Source: Marisa cornuarietis (lineage: Eukaryota > Mollusca > Gastropoda > Architaenioglossa > Ampullariidae). From it: DNA of 64,000 nt. Where the stretch lies: positions 1,884,501-1,948,500 of the forward strand of contig SMMW01000080.1 in assembly GCA_004794655.1 (NCBI GenBank), given 5' to 3'. This document shows, in pieces, positions 33,790 to 44,638 of the stretch (position 1 is its first letter; each line of letters opens with the position of its first letter). The notes beneath the pieces were generated by a model that ran no database searches, was not told where the DNA came from, and saw nothing but the letters and a program-made list of their open reading frames with translations. Made by a program: the position numbers and the translations under genes.

Positions 33790-34610
33790 ATTTGACTGGA
33801 CAAAATATAGATGAAACCATGCAAGACTGTGAGACCAGACTTTTAGATTCAGTCAGAAACATACAGCATTATCCTATTTATGAAAGAAAAGTGTTTGTTG
33901 AACATGAAGTTAAAGTTTCATTCGACACTTTCTTTTTTGGCAGTAATGGACCTTATGTTCAGAGTGGCAAAGCCATACATGTCTAATCAAACATAGTCAC
34001 TGTCCAGAGAGCTAGAGTTTTTGTTTAGTTAAGATCAGGCTGAACTACCAAATCCAGGATATAGGATATCAGCTGGAAGTGTCGGAGTCAACTGTGCAAA
34101 GGAGTTTTTATAGAACGCTTGATGTACTAGTGGCACAGTTGTCTTTTTTTGCTGCACTGGCCTTCAAGGGAAACTGATATTGTCTATGCCAATGTGCTCT
34201 AGAGAAAAGTTTAGGGATAAGGTTGCTGTAATTGTTGACTGTTTTGGACTTGAAAATACTTCTTTGTTATTCAATTTCTTACCAGGTGATGTAATTATGG
34301 CCAATAGAGGTTTCTTTTTTATCAAGCTAAATTAATAATTCCAGATTTTACCCATGGGAAAAAATCAGCTACGTCCACTTTAAGTTGAAAACATGAGAAA
34401 ATAGCCTCTGTACAAATTCATATTAAGAGAGTTATAGGCTTTGGTTACAGAACGTTTGGCATTTTGCAGTCTAAAGTACTTATAGACCTGATGACAACAA
34501 AGCCTGGTGATCATAGACAAAATAGTTTGGCTTTGTTGCTGCATTGTAAATTTACAAAAATCCCTAGTGCCTTTTGAGTAGTCATAGTGCAATTTCATCT
34601 TGAGTTTGAA
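33790..34610 (+). pseudogene. DDE_Tnp_4-type transposase relic (HTH plus nuclease, THAP/Harbinger-like)
   Basis: Readable pieces in order: a helix-turn-helix segment 'VSESTVQRSFYRTLDVLVAQ', 'HWPSRETDIV', then 'DKVAVIVDCFGLENTS', 'FLPGDVIMANRGF' and 'IPDFTHGKKSA', and near the end 'VENMRK' and 'IDKIVWLCCCIV'. The D in 'IVDCF' and the D in 'GDVIMANRGF' correspond to two catalytic acids of this nuclease family. Sequence between them is deleted and stops are frequent, so it is extinct. It lies just beyond the last exon of the YJU2 pseudogene, in the opposite orientation. Confidence 0.7.
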
Positions 34611-34876
34611 GTCTGCATTTATTTTCAGAGTGCATGCAAGCAATCTGTGTATGTAGAGACAGGATGCTGTTTTTTGCTATTAAATAAAAATCCTGACATG
34701 CTATCTAAGTTCTAGAAGATGTAAACTGCAGGATTTTTTGTAAAGACTGTCATGCTACATTGCTTAGACAAAAATGATATGAACACATATTATGCTTATA
34801 TTGCTTAAGGTGTTGGTTTATTTATTACTACTTTTCCCAAAAAATCTGTCATGACACCTGTGCCGTGCCAACTGCA

Positions 34877-35062
34877 TCACCAGAAAGTCCTGGTATGGTC
34901 CCTGGAGTTGTTGCTGTCCTTGCTCTCACTGCCTTTAGAAATATGCTTTTTCTTTACTAAAGCAGCCATCTTAACCTTTGAAGAAAGGGACCCAACGCTC
35001 TTTTTGCACAACTCTTCAAGTCCAGGCAACTGCAGGGTTTCCTGTGTTTCACTCATCTCCTC
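34877..35062 (-). pseudogene. YJU2: YJU2 pseudogene, last exon
   Basis: After a good acceptor (CTCATGCAG at 35063-35071) the frame reads 'EEMSETQETLQLP', then 'KKSVGSLSSKVKMAALVKKK' and ends at TGA 34877-34879. The 'SVGSL' followed by a hydrophobic residue and 'VKKK' is the conserved C-terminal motif of YJU2/CCDC94. YJU2 is a step-two-related factor that joins the spliceosome around the first catalytic step. This exon itself is open; the gene is broken elsewhere. Confidence 0.65.
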
Positions 35063-35706
35063 CTGCATGAGATCAAAAGTGATGATTAGACATGTCTGTG
35101 TCTGATTATATCATCTACAATATTAATATTGCTCTTCCATTTAAACTATTAGTTTTCTCACTGGGTGGGACCTCAAATAATACATGAAATACTGGAATAT
35201 GAGGATGGAGTTAGTGACAAACTTAAAAGAGAATATACGAAATGCACACAGGCATCTGATAGACCTGCCATATAAATGTGTGTGGCAGGTATTAAACTTA
35301 CCATTGATATCAAAACACAACAAATCCAACATTCATTGTATCAAACTTTTAGAGAAAAATTAACAAATCTAATGAAAACATCAGGCACAATGAGTCAGTG
35401 TATGATACTCAACCCATGCCACAGCAAACACTAAGCATGTGAAGTATGCTAAGGTAGAAAACACCTGTGTACATTCTATTCTCATTCTGCTATAGTTAAA
35501 GAGCCTCCCCCCAAAAAAAAACGTTAACATATTTTATGTCTGTCACTAAACTTATACAAAGCTGAAATGTTTGCATTCATTCTCATCTTAAAATGAATGG
35601 TCTGTGCTATGTAATATCTGACCAATTATGTCATCGCAGATCCATTGATGAACATTTGAAGTATAAAACCCAGATGATCCCTTGAAGTGTGTGCCCCTAC
35701 ATATTT
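35063..35706. other. Intron of the YJU2 pseudogene
   Basis: AT-rich, with no other feature recognised. Confidence 0.4.
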
Positions 35707-35905
35707 TCACATTTCTTTGGCTTTTACATTCATGCAGTTTCTGAGGTTTCCAGAGATGTTTGCTAATTTATCTGTGCAAAATCTGTACAGTAAGCACGTC
35801 ATAGGCTTGGTAGACTTCTTAAATGCTGGCATGTTGCTTTCCTTGTCACTGTCGGAGTTCGCCAATCTCTTGATTGTACCTCCTTTCTGTTCAGCAAGGA
35901 TTGAT
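35707..35905 (-). pseudogene. YJU2: YJU2 pseudogene, exon with acidic tract
   Basis: Acceptor TGCTGTGCAG ends at 35906. The exon joins in phase with the donor at 38063 (CTTGTTCG|) to give '...KLVR' then 'SILAEQKGGTIKRLANSDSD' and 'KESNMPAFKK'. YJU2 proteins have such a basic then DSDS-rich segment after the coiled coil. The 3' limit of the exon is not certain: the frame stays open to 35707, and possible donors are weak. Confidence 0.6.
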
Positions 35906-36379
35906 CTGCACAGCAACATTTTCTACTTTTATTTAGCTGACATGTAGACTGACAGAGTGGACAGTAAGCTGTATAAAGCATGACAGCCTGATTCAAAATA
36001 AATATAGTTTGGTAATCTGCCTTTAATTTTATTCTGTTTTAATTTTCTGTCTTACTATGACACTAAAGACAATGTGCACAGATACAGTGCAACCAAAATG
36101 GTTTCTTACAAAATGTGCACTTTTAATTTTTTTTTTATCTTTTTGTCACATGAAAACTGATGCTGCTTTACAGCTTAATCCTGTAAAATGACCAGGTATT
36201 TCAAATGATGGTGACAGGTATATTTTGCTGAACTTGCCCCAGGTGCAGAGCAGCTGCTCTATGCACTGGCTGTACAGGAAGCAAATGCTGGTCTTATAAG
36301 TTGAATCCCTTTGACAAGTTACATCTCTTAGACCACACTAGCAACTGAAATTCTGAAACATAATTATTATTCATCGAAG

Positions 36380-37220
36380 GTATCAAATTAAGAAAGAAAT
36401 GTCAGGGAGCAAGAAACAACCGTGATCTGCTTGCAAATTTTCTGTTGACACAGACATTGAACTCTTTCATCAAAACAACTCTGATGAAGAAAATGAAGAT
36501 TTCATTACACTTTCTGAATAGACTTATAAGTGGAAAACAGATTGAAGTGAGAATAATCTATATAAGCCGGAAATGGAAGATTTTAGTGAGGATGATCAAA
36601 TTAACTGGCCAGAAAATGTGCTCAGATAAAAAACACAAAAAAGATAAATGTCAATTCCAACAATTAACGAAACCAATACAGACTGAAGGGACATGGAAAA
36701 TGACACTGCGAACATTACATATAAAACAGCAGGCAATTATGACAAGGCGTGCTGCACAAATTTAGAACATTTTCCTCAAAATCTAATTTTCAAAACCACC
36801 CCACAACTGCAAGGCCCTCTGAATTTTCCACCTTGGATTGCAAATCAGTAAACTTGTTCAAACTTTCCTTTGACAAACATATGTTAAAAGTAATGGAGAC
36901 TGAGGCAAACAGATGTGCTACGCTAGTTATTAATGAAAAGAAACATGCTGGCATTGTGTTTCCACAAAAATATTAGCTCAGGACCTGGAAATCTGTGAGT
37001 CTCCATGAAACGTCATATTTCATTGCAATTTTGATTCACATGAAAGTTTGAAAAATCTCAAAATAGCAGATTTTTTAACAACATGATCTTTTCTTTAACC
37101 CTGTATCAGAAATGATGAAGAGGAAACAACTGAAGAAAATCTTCATTTTTTTCATCTAAACAAGAACTCCAATAGTGTGCCAAAGTGTCAGCCAGGTCAT
37201 GTAAGTGTTCTTGTTTTCTC
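36380..37220 (+). pseudogene. Old piggyBac-type transposase relic (N-terminal half)
   Basis: Plus-strand pieces match the better copy at 38168-41143: 'NLFKLSFDKHMLKVMETEAN' with 'VDFFKLFIDKNMLKYMKKET', then 'SYFIAILIHMK' with 'SHFLAILIHMG', and 'MMKRKQLKKIFIFF' with 'VMKRERFRLILSFF'. An acidic N-terminus ('NNSDEENEDF') is also similar. The copy has many stops and no catalytic domain. It lies in an intron of the YJU2 pseudogene in the opposite orientation to the younger copy. Confidence 0.75.
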
Positions 37221-38062
37221 ACTTAATATTTGTACACTTGATAATTTATAATATTTTATTACAATTTATAATTAATCAAATTTACAGAAACAGTAACAGT
37301 TGTCGACATTAAGTACATATCTGGTGTTGACAAGAATGACCAGAAGCATGACAGACTTTGTTGATGGTCGTCTCTCTTGAATGAATTTATTGACTTTTAA
37401 ATGTTGTTTCAGTTTGCTGTATGCTGTTTTAATTCACCGTGTGTTTAATGTTTTCTAAAAATTACTACACACACTGCATAGTACAGCGTTTTTTTTTTTT
37501 AAACTATTTTTACAGCTGCCACTTTTCAAATTTGTTGAGCTGTCTGTGGTCTTTTGTGCTGTTGCCATCATTTATTTACTGTTGTTCTTGTCGTCCTTAA
37601 AGTATGTATTTGGTCTACTGTCACTTCTCATTACTTTGTCACAAGCTCAGTTTCATATTAGTTCATAATCTTGTTGACTTCCTATGTTCACTATATCTTT
37701 TTTTTACTGTTCATTTTATGCAGATGCATACATAGTACTCTGTCAAGCATAAAGTATGTGCCCAAACATGTGTCATAATTATTGTTAACATTATTTTTTA
37801 ATATTCATTCATGCTTGCACATGATGATTTTAATAGGCAGAAAACAGAGCAGGGAGAGAACTGAGAGGTCAGGTAGAGATGTCCTGTTCAGACTGAAAAA
37901 TATGGTGGGATCAATAAGATGTGGGAGGAAGACAGTATGCCTTCTGATTTCTTGATAGTATAGCCTCTTTCCAGTAATTTTCAAAACTTCTCTTTGACCA
38001 TAGCACCTTCTGTTTGACAAACAAAAGCAAAAAATGAAATAATAGCTAAGTGTGCAACCTAC
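37221..38062. other. Intron of the YJU2 pseudogene
   Basis: No feature that I can name. A minus frame at 37805-38020 has no recognisable motif. Confidence 0.4.
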
Positions 38063-38167
38063 CGAACAAGTTTGTCTTCCTCCTCTTGCTGCAGTCTGAC
38101 GAGGTGCTCTTCATAAAGCTGCTGTTTTTCAGAGAGTATGTATCTATTTTGGCATGATGTGCATTAA
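38063..38167 (-). pseudogene. YJU2: YJU2 pseudogene, split coiled-coil exon, 3' half
   Basis: Beginning at the TTAA (38164-38167), the minus strand continues the exon that stops at 41144: 'EINAHHAKIDT', then after a one-base shift 'LSEKQQLYEEHLVRLQQEEE' and 'DKLVR', ending at the donor CG|GTAGGT (38063/38062). In YJU2/CCDC94 the corresponding region is a coiled coil following 'ELKDLN' and containing 'LSEEE' and Q/E-rich sequence. The piggyBac insertion removes any chance that the two halves are joined unless it excises precisely. Confidence 0.75.
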
Positions 38168-41143
38168 CTCACTGGAGTCGTGCCCCTTCGGCGCAGGCCG
38201 TTCTCTCTGGACACATGAATTTTTATCATTTTAAAAAAATTGTAAAAAAATAACCCTGTAAGATAAAGCTATGAGGTTTGCATTTCTAGATAGATAAATA
38301 TTAGTAGAATTCAAATGCTCTTACCCGACTTCGCCTTAAGCTTGTTTGTTTCACAGTTAAATATCCAGGAAGGTAAGTAAAAGCTATCTCTAAAAAAAGT
38401 TTTCTTGGAGTAGGCTACCACACCAAACCAGGTCCTATCACCACAAATCTGACCTAAAACTCAGTTTATATGTCAGATATGTATGTGGAATGATCTCTGA
38501 TGAGTTTTAGCACACAGATAAGTGTTGCATATGCTCCGAAAAGATGAAAATGAGCTTGAAAAAACTCCACGTTGTAACTCCACCAGAAATGAAGGCTGTA
38601 AACACTGCTTGGTTCATGGTTATAACACAATGAAATAAATGCACTCAAGATGTCATAAAATCCAATGTAAAATGCTCAAAATACACGCAGAAAATATTCT
38701 AACAATTGAAGGTGAGGTTTCAGGTAGAAATCTGACTTAGTTATGTGCATAATCCCTCTCGGTGTGGTAAAGCTTCATACAGGGCGCCACACACAATGCT
38801 GTCTTGCACTGTTCACACTGAAACTTGGTGCGCTTCACTTTGCTTTTTAGTGTGTTAGTGTCAGCGCCTGCAGCTCTCATCTTTGCATAGCAAACATGAC
38901 ACTGCTTGGAAGTGGTAGACTCCAGAAAGTGTTTCTCTGTCAGACGAAGCAGGTCATTAGCAGTAGGTGTAGCAGCTCCTGTTGGTTGCTCATCATCTGC
39001 ATCTGTCACCATATCTGTGCACACTGATAGAAGAAATCTTCCAGCTTCAAGCCTGGCTTTCCATTTTGCTTTCTTACTTTTTGATACAGGCAGTGTGCCT
39101 GCACCAATGTAAGAGTGAAAAGGTGAAACGCCAGCTTCTTCCACCATTTTAGGGTGCGTCTGTGCAGTGGCATATATGCCATCATTTGGTCACTGAGGTC
39201 TACACCCCCCATGTGTTTATTATAATCTGCAATAGCCAGGGGTTTTTTCTTGCTTTCGGTTCGAGACCTAGTGTTCACAATCACTGGCTTGTGAATGGTT
39301 GTCAAAATCACTACTTCTTTTTTGTCCATCCATTTGACAGCCATCACATTGTTCATCCTCTTGTAGGCAGCCTCCCCTCTATTCAGTTTTCTGGCCATCA
39401 GGTCTTTTGGAAGGCCAACTCTGTTTGGTCTCACCGTACCTACAAGTCCAGTATTGCTTGATGACAGGGAGTGAGCCAGTGCTGGACAACAATAATAATT
39501 GTCCACATAAAGGCAATAGCCCAAGGACATGTATGGTTGCATGAGTCTGTGTACCACATCATAAGGCTTGTTGCTAAGCCCAGGTTGATGGCACATAACC
39601 TCAAATCTGCACACATAGCCAGACTGGCTCTCACACAGCTCATAAAGCTTCATCCCCCACTTTACAGGCTTGTCCTTCATGTAAACTCTAAAGGAAACCC
39701 ACCCTCGCCAAGGACACAGTGCCTCATCAATAGCAATTTGCTGCTGAGGAATGTACACTGTTTGGAAGACCTGAAATGAATGAATGTACAATTGAGCTGC
39801 AAGTTTTCTGTATTTTTATGCTACATGCATTTATAAGAAAGAAAAACATACAATAAAAGCCCTATAATCCTATAATTCAAAGCATGGGCATGAAGAACTG
39901 AATGTAAACAAAGAGGAAAAAAGTGGGCGTGGCTACTAGCTGAAGTGTCCTTTAGATCTTTATAATTATACAGCTTTTCTTACAACATAACAATGAAAGC
40001 TATATTAGAAAAGTGAAATAATGATTTTCAGATTATAAAAACTTCAATAAAGTAAGAACTTACATGATTCAAATGGTCAACTAGTGGTCTGATCTTGTGC
40101 AATGGATCATAGTTGGGTTGACCCCTGGGCACAAGAGTAGAGTTGTCATTTAGATGGAAAAATGATAAAATTAGTCGAAATCGCTCCCTTTTCATTACTT
40201 TCGAAGCAAATGGAGTGTTTAATACAACATTTGTAGACCAATAATCCACAATTCTTGGCTTCCTGACAATTCCCATATGAATGAGAATTGCAAGGAAGTG
40301 AGAAATTTCTTTTATTGTGACAGGTTTCCAAACGGCTATGTATGACCTGGGAGAAATGGCTGCACCAGAATCTCTTGCATCTTGAATGATCTTTCTAGCA
40401 TATTTGTTTGTTTCTTTTTTCATGTACTTCAACATATTTTTATCAATAAAGAGCTTGAAGAAATCCACCGGTTTACATTCCTCATAGGGCGGCAGTTTGA
40501 GAGGCCCTTGCAAACCGGGTGTTGCCTCAAATGTGAGAGGTGATGGATATTCCTGTAAATTTGTGCACCACTCGTTATGATAATCCCCTTCACATGCACC
40601 AGAAATCTCCTCCAACTCTGCAGAAGCACTTTCGTCTTCAACAGAATTTTCTTCTGTATCCTCAGCAGCCTCGCCTTCTTCATCACTCAACTGTTCCATG
40701 TCAACACCACCTGTAGTTGTTTCAGATAAATTATGCACAATATCTGAAGAATCGGAAACTGATGGAGCATAATCCTCCTCGTCAGGTTCCTGTGCAACAA
40801 GCACGTCAGTTTCATCGTCTGAAAGTAACTCGAAATAAAGTTCGAGTGCCTTTTGAGTTGAGAAGTGACACGGAACGTCTGATCTCTGACTCGCCATTTT
40901 TGAAAGGCAGTGACTAGGTCTAGAAAATTCGAAACTTCCACCAAGAAACTACCGACTAAACAATTACAAGAAAAGTAACTCTAAAAAAATGGTTCCTTAA
41001 GATATATCCGCAGTTATATCCCTTCGTTTGCATAAGGAAAGAGAAGAATAAAATATTAAACACCCTCTGTAGCACGTCCTACGGAGCGATTTCAGCGCTC
41101 ACTCGGGCCTCCGTAGAACGCTCTAAGGAGTGACTCCTATGAG
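38168..41143 (-). mobile_element. piggyBac-type transposon between TTAA sites
   Basis: Bounded exactly by TTAA at 38164-38167 and 41144-41147. The ends are inverted repeats: CTCACTGGAGTC on one side and CTCATAGGAGTC (reverse complement of GACTCCTATGAG) on the other. TTAA targeting with exact duplication is the signature of piggyBac. The element is 2976 bp, encodes its own transposase on the minus strand, and landed inside a YJU2 coding exon, where the TTAA belongs to the codons of 'EINAHH'. Subterminal inverted motifs (CCTACGGAG...CTCCGTAG) occur near 41080-41115. Confidence 0.9.
38737..40897 (-). pseudogene. piggyBac transposase (PGBD4-like), one intron, one frameshift
   Basis: Exon 1 is 40897-40064 (278 codons, acidic N-terminus). 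A 293-base GT-AG intron (40063-39771) joins it in phase to exon 2 at 39770. The joined protein carries the three catalytic aspartates: D293 in 'IAIDEALCPWRGW', D368 in 'LYVDNYYC' and D469 in 'MGGVDLSDQM'. It stops at 39006 after about 532 residues. The neighbouring frame down to 38737 encodes the missing cysteine-rich C-terminal domain ('CHVC...CEQC...LCVAPCMKLYHT'), which recognises the ends. One shifted base near 39010-39035 therefore separates catalytic core and C-terminal zinc domain. Otherwise it looks young and complete. It could be a sequence error. Confidence 0.85.
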
Positions 41144-41220
41144 TTAATCTCTCTAAGTTCCTTGAGCTTGTCCAGTTGGTCCATCTCATTGCGGCTGGCC
41201 TTGGTGTGGTTCTCCAACAA
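41144..41220 (-). pseudogene. YJU2: YJU2 pseudogene, split coiled-coil exon, 5' half
   Basis: After an acceptor (CCTCAG ending at 41221) the exon reads 'LLENHTKASRNEMDQLDKLK' then 'ELREI', directly comparable with '[20 protein letters not shown]' and 'ELKDL' of animal YJU2. It runs into the TTAA at 41144-41147, where the piggyBac element starts. Its other half is at 38063-38167. Confidence 0.8.
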
Positions 41221-42185
41221 CTGAGGCATATGTCAACCCATATACATCAATATCAATACACATAACAACAGGATGAGCAATACAACTTTGTCTCAGTGGG
41301 CAATAAGGGCTCACACATTGTGTAACTAACAATAATCCAAAATTGCACAGCATAACAATGACAGCCACCACCACCATTACACATTTATACTCATGACACA
41401 TAGATAATCACCAGACAGACTCCAATACAATCACAATTCATCACACTCACACACACACACACACCAGTGTTCCAAAGTTATGCATTTCTGGGTAGAAATC
41501 CTGTTATTTCGTTGAACTTTAGTCAGTGATGGGTAAGGGAAGGTAGTTTTATCCTAGGCAGGATGAGCCAGTCACTGTTCTTAGCAACTAGGCTATAGGA
41601 CTTGAGGTTTATCTTTTTTGTGCTTTTTCATGCATCTCCACATTTGTTGTTAAAAGACAATATTGAAGTCCAGTATTCACCACTACAAGTGAAAATCAAT
41701 TATCAGCAATCACACCAACAAAATCAATAAAAATATGCATCAATGAGTATACAGCACTACTGGAGCACCAATAAATGATCATTCATAAAGGAACATCTGT
41801 TTCACGAATAGGCTAATAATAATGCCCAACGCCAGCATTTGCATAGTATTACTAGTAGTTGTATTCTGCTATTGACCCAATGATGCTGAAGAACCTGGAT
41901 TTGCTGGGAAGAAATAAAAAGCCACACACACATTTTAACAGACTGGACCCTGGCTACTGCATAATTCTATCAGCTGTTGTATTAATAGGAATTCACGCAA
42001 GGTCACATGCTGACTGCTGTCGCAAGCTGGGCCTAGTGTGCTAACAGCTATCTGCTTAATCTTCAAGCCTACAAATTGTGAGCTTGTTTCAACTGCAAAG
42101 GATTAGCAATGAAAAAAGTAAAAGCAAACAAAGGTAAATTGGATATCCTGTAGGAATGTCACTGAGAAAGATTACACAGACCCAC
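41221..42185. other. Intron of the YJU2 pseudogene
   Basis: No gene. A short (CA)n run lies at about 41449-41463. A 61-codon frame at 41859-42044 has no recognisable motif. Confidence 0.45.
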
Positions 42186-42317
42186 CTTCATAGGGTTTAG
42201 CTCCTCTTCTTCCTTTTCCTTTCGTTCTTTTTCTGCCATATCCTTAGCCAACTTTTCTGCCTCAAACAGTCATGCTGCTCCTGCCTCTAAAGTATAGTCT
42301 GTATTACGAAGGTCTGT
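42186..42317 (-). pseudogene. YJU2: YJU2 pseudogene, exon after the zinc domain
   Basis: Forty-four codons between acceptor TTTCCACAG and donor AAG|GTGGGT, in phase 0 at both ends: 'TDLRNTDYTLEAGAA', then a TGA where the family has Arg (a CGA to TGA change fits), then 'LFEAEKLAKDMAEKERKEKE' and 'EEELNPMK'. This matches 'TDPENTDYTMEHGATRNF' and 'EELNNPMK' of YJU2. The stop would truncate the protein. Confidence 0.85.
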
Positions 42318-42944
42318 CTGTGGAAAGACAAGAATTCCATAGCACAATGATCTAAACAAAATACCCTCACAAACACAAACCTTAGGTGAATAAAGAATGA
42401 AGAAAGATACATTTCTATCATGATTGTGAACATCTATTAAATCATTCAGATAATTTTATGAGAAAAAAGTAAGCATACAATAACTTTTCCATAGGGTAAA
42501 ATCAGACCACATAAGCAAATGAATGAATGAAAGTACCTTTACCTCCTATTACACTGGATTTGTCCTAAAGATGACTCAAGTTATGGACTATCTTCCCTCT
42601 TTACATCATCATAACTCCCTATCACATTTGTTATGGGTGGATTATGTCAAGACAGCAAGTCAGTACTGTATATAAAGCTTTTGTATTCTTATTCAGAGCA
42701 AAGAAACTTTCCAAATTTTCTGTTTTAGCCACACAAATTTACAGGTCATGCATTACTGTTTCATAACGTTTTAGAAACATTTAAGTGGAAAAGTGCCCCT
42801 AAATGTAAACACAACTGAAGCTCACACAGATGGCAAAATGATTTCTAAATGAACAGTTCAAATTTGAAACTGAACAATATTTAACAAACAATTAACTAAC
42901 ACTGTAATATTGTTATTACTTTCAGAGGGTTTACTTACACTTAC
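42318..42944. other. YJU2 pseudogene intron where the zinc-finger exon should be
   Basis: In working YJU2 genes the segment between 'MAPFNMR' and 'TDPENTDY' encodes two CxxC pairs that bind zinc. I read this interval on the minus strand and saw no CxxC-coding sequence and no open frame of the right size, so that exon has been lost here. Confidence 0.6.
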
Positions 42945-43037
42945 CTCATGTTAAAGGGTGCCATAATGCGAATGCAGAAAGTCCTATTTTTTGAAGTTCA
43001 AAGTTTTGGTATTTTTGACGGATCTTGGGTAATGTTT
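42945..43037 (-). pseudogene. YJU2: YJU2 pseudogene, second exon
   Basis: Acceptor CTTATTTCAG ends at 43038. The exon reads 'KHYP', then after a deletion and a frame change 'DPSKIPKL', a TGA, and 'TSKNRTFCIRIMAPFNMR' up to the donor AG|GTAAGT. This is the N-terminal 'KYYPPDFDPSKIPKL' followed by 'RLMAPFNMR' signature of YJU2/CCDC94. It has a stop and a small deletion, so this copy is dead. The first exon with the start codon was not found. Confidence 0.85.
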
Positions 43038-43228
43038 CTGAAATAAGTATGTGAAAACATGAAAACATCTACACATATGTCAGTCTAGCAAAGTTAATAG
43101 GCTACGAAATTGAATGTCCCTATAATTACATCTACAAGCTATTCACATCCTCAAGTTCTTAGAAGTCCTTGATTCCAACCTCCCAATAAAATCCCAGAAA
43201 AATATTTTGACGGTATGTTAGCACCAGC

Positions 43229-43407
43229 GGTACAGCTTTGATATGGGGTAAGACGCGACGGCCATAACAAAAATTGACTCCACTCAATTGCCCAAATGTA
43301 CCTAATAAACTAAACCTAAAACCTACCCCAAACCTCTGACAAAATAACAGTCTACATAGACCGGCCTATGACGTAACGTACGTCTTACCCCATATCAAAG
43401 TTCTGCC
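43229..43407. mobile_element. MITE with 27-bp inverted ends and 8-bp target duplication (hAT-type)
   Basis: It starts GGTACAGCTTTGATATGGGG and ends in the matching inverted sequence CCCCATATCAAAGTTCTGCC. The inner 20 bases of the ends (CTTTGATATGGGGTAAGACG) are perfect. It is flanked by GCACCAGC at 43221-43228 and 43408-43415. An 8-bp target duplication points to mobilisation by a hAT transposase. The 179-bp element is non-coding, with 'cggccataacaaaaattg' and CCTAAACC-type repeats inside. Confidence 0.85.
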
Positions 43408-43887
43408 GCACCAGCCTCACCCTTTCAACCCTAGCCAGCAGGCATATACATGGATCATAGGACTCATACACTGAACTTCATCAGCTGGTCTTCCTTTTGG
43501 TCTGTTGTTGTTGTTGTTGTTGTTGACTTTGAAAGGGAAAGTGCTTCCACCTTTCGGTGATTTCGAACTGTGGGGGATGGGGTCTTTGGGGAGTGTGGGT
43601 GTTGGGGAGGTGGGTGAGGGTATGGGGGGATTTTAAAATTTGTAAATTATTTCTTATCTATAAAGTTACGTTTAAAACTTTTCTTTCAGACATTTTGAAT
43701 AAAAATTACGATGAGCCAAAAGCACGTGACATCTAATTTGTTGAACTAATCAGTCTACATGAGAATAAAACTCTTTAGGTATCGATAGCGAAGTAAGAAT
43801 TAAGCCATTTGCAGACTCAGGAGAAAAAAGACAAATATTACAGATAACTAATTATACAATCCGATTAATGTTAACAGTGTCAACAAC
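43408..43887. other. Spacer with (GTT)n tract
   Basis: A GTT microsatellite lies at 43503-43523 and a G-rich run at 43570-43630. No gene. Confidence 0.5.
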
Positions 43888-44113
43888 GGAACAGCTTTCT
43901 TATAGGAAGGGAAACACAGCGGCCATAACAGAAATGGCTCGCGGCATTATCGTCTGCTCGCTCCTCTCAATGCCCAATTGTAGGCCCCTACCTAATAAAC
44001 TAAACCTAAAACCTAACCCTACCCCAAACCTTAATCCCAAACCTCTGAAAAAATAACATAGACCATGCAGCCTATGACGTCACATTCCCCCCCCCCTATA
44101 AGAAAGTTCTGCC
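43888..44113. mobile_element. Second MITE of the same family, 8-bp target duplication
   Basis: Starts GGAACAGCTTTCTTATAGG and ends CCTATAAGAAAGTTCTGCC, flanked by TCAACAAC at 43880-43887 and 44114-44121. The interior matches 43229-43407 ('cggccataaca', 'cctaataaactaaacctaaa') and the longer copies at 1986-2440 and 32170-33139. It contains one TGACGTCA near 44075. The terminal 12 or so bases differ from the first MITE inside the conserved GGNANARCTTT frame. Confidence 0.85.
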
Positions 44114-44638
44114 TCAACAACTTCACAGCAACGTTTCACAATTTTATAATTTGCCATACTATAGGGTTATTTATTTCTAGTAGTTTCAACGGACAACTCT
44201 GTCAGTATGAATGCAGAAGATAACACTAGTTGTTTCCCTTGCATTAGTTCGTGTGTATGTGTCCCCACAAGAAATCAAGGACGGCCACGTGGCACTTACC
44301 AGACGGATTGGTCCATAATGAGATCGACTATATCCTACTGCTGAGACGCTTCAAATCCAGCATCAACAGGGCCAAGACAAGGACGCACCCAGGCGCTGAC
44401 ATAGGCAGCGACCATGACCTTGTTCTAACGAAGCTAAAGCTGAGGCTGAAAGCGAAGCGACTCTCAAACACTCCCCGAATTCGCTTTGATTTGGAGAAGC
44501 TGCAAGACCCAAAGATTGCAGAAGTCTTCAAGGCCACGGTTGGCGGAAAATTTGGCGCACTGACTGGTTGACTGTGAGGTAGACACCCTCGCTGGAAACA
44601 TCAAAGAGGTGCTACTGCCGACAGCCCAGGAGGTTCTA

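Noticed and set aside
36445..36765. 106-codon basic protein as an independent gene
   Set aside because: A different frame of the same stretch matches the piggyBac N-terminal relic, so this frame is a shadow.
41859..42044. 61-codon open frame as an extra gene
   Set aside because: It lies in an intron of the YJU2 pseudogene on the opposite strand, without motif or splice context.
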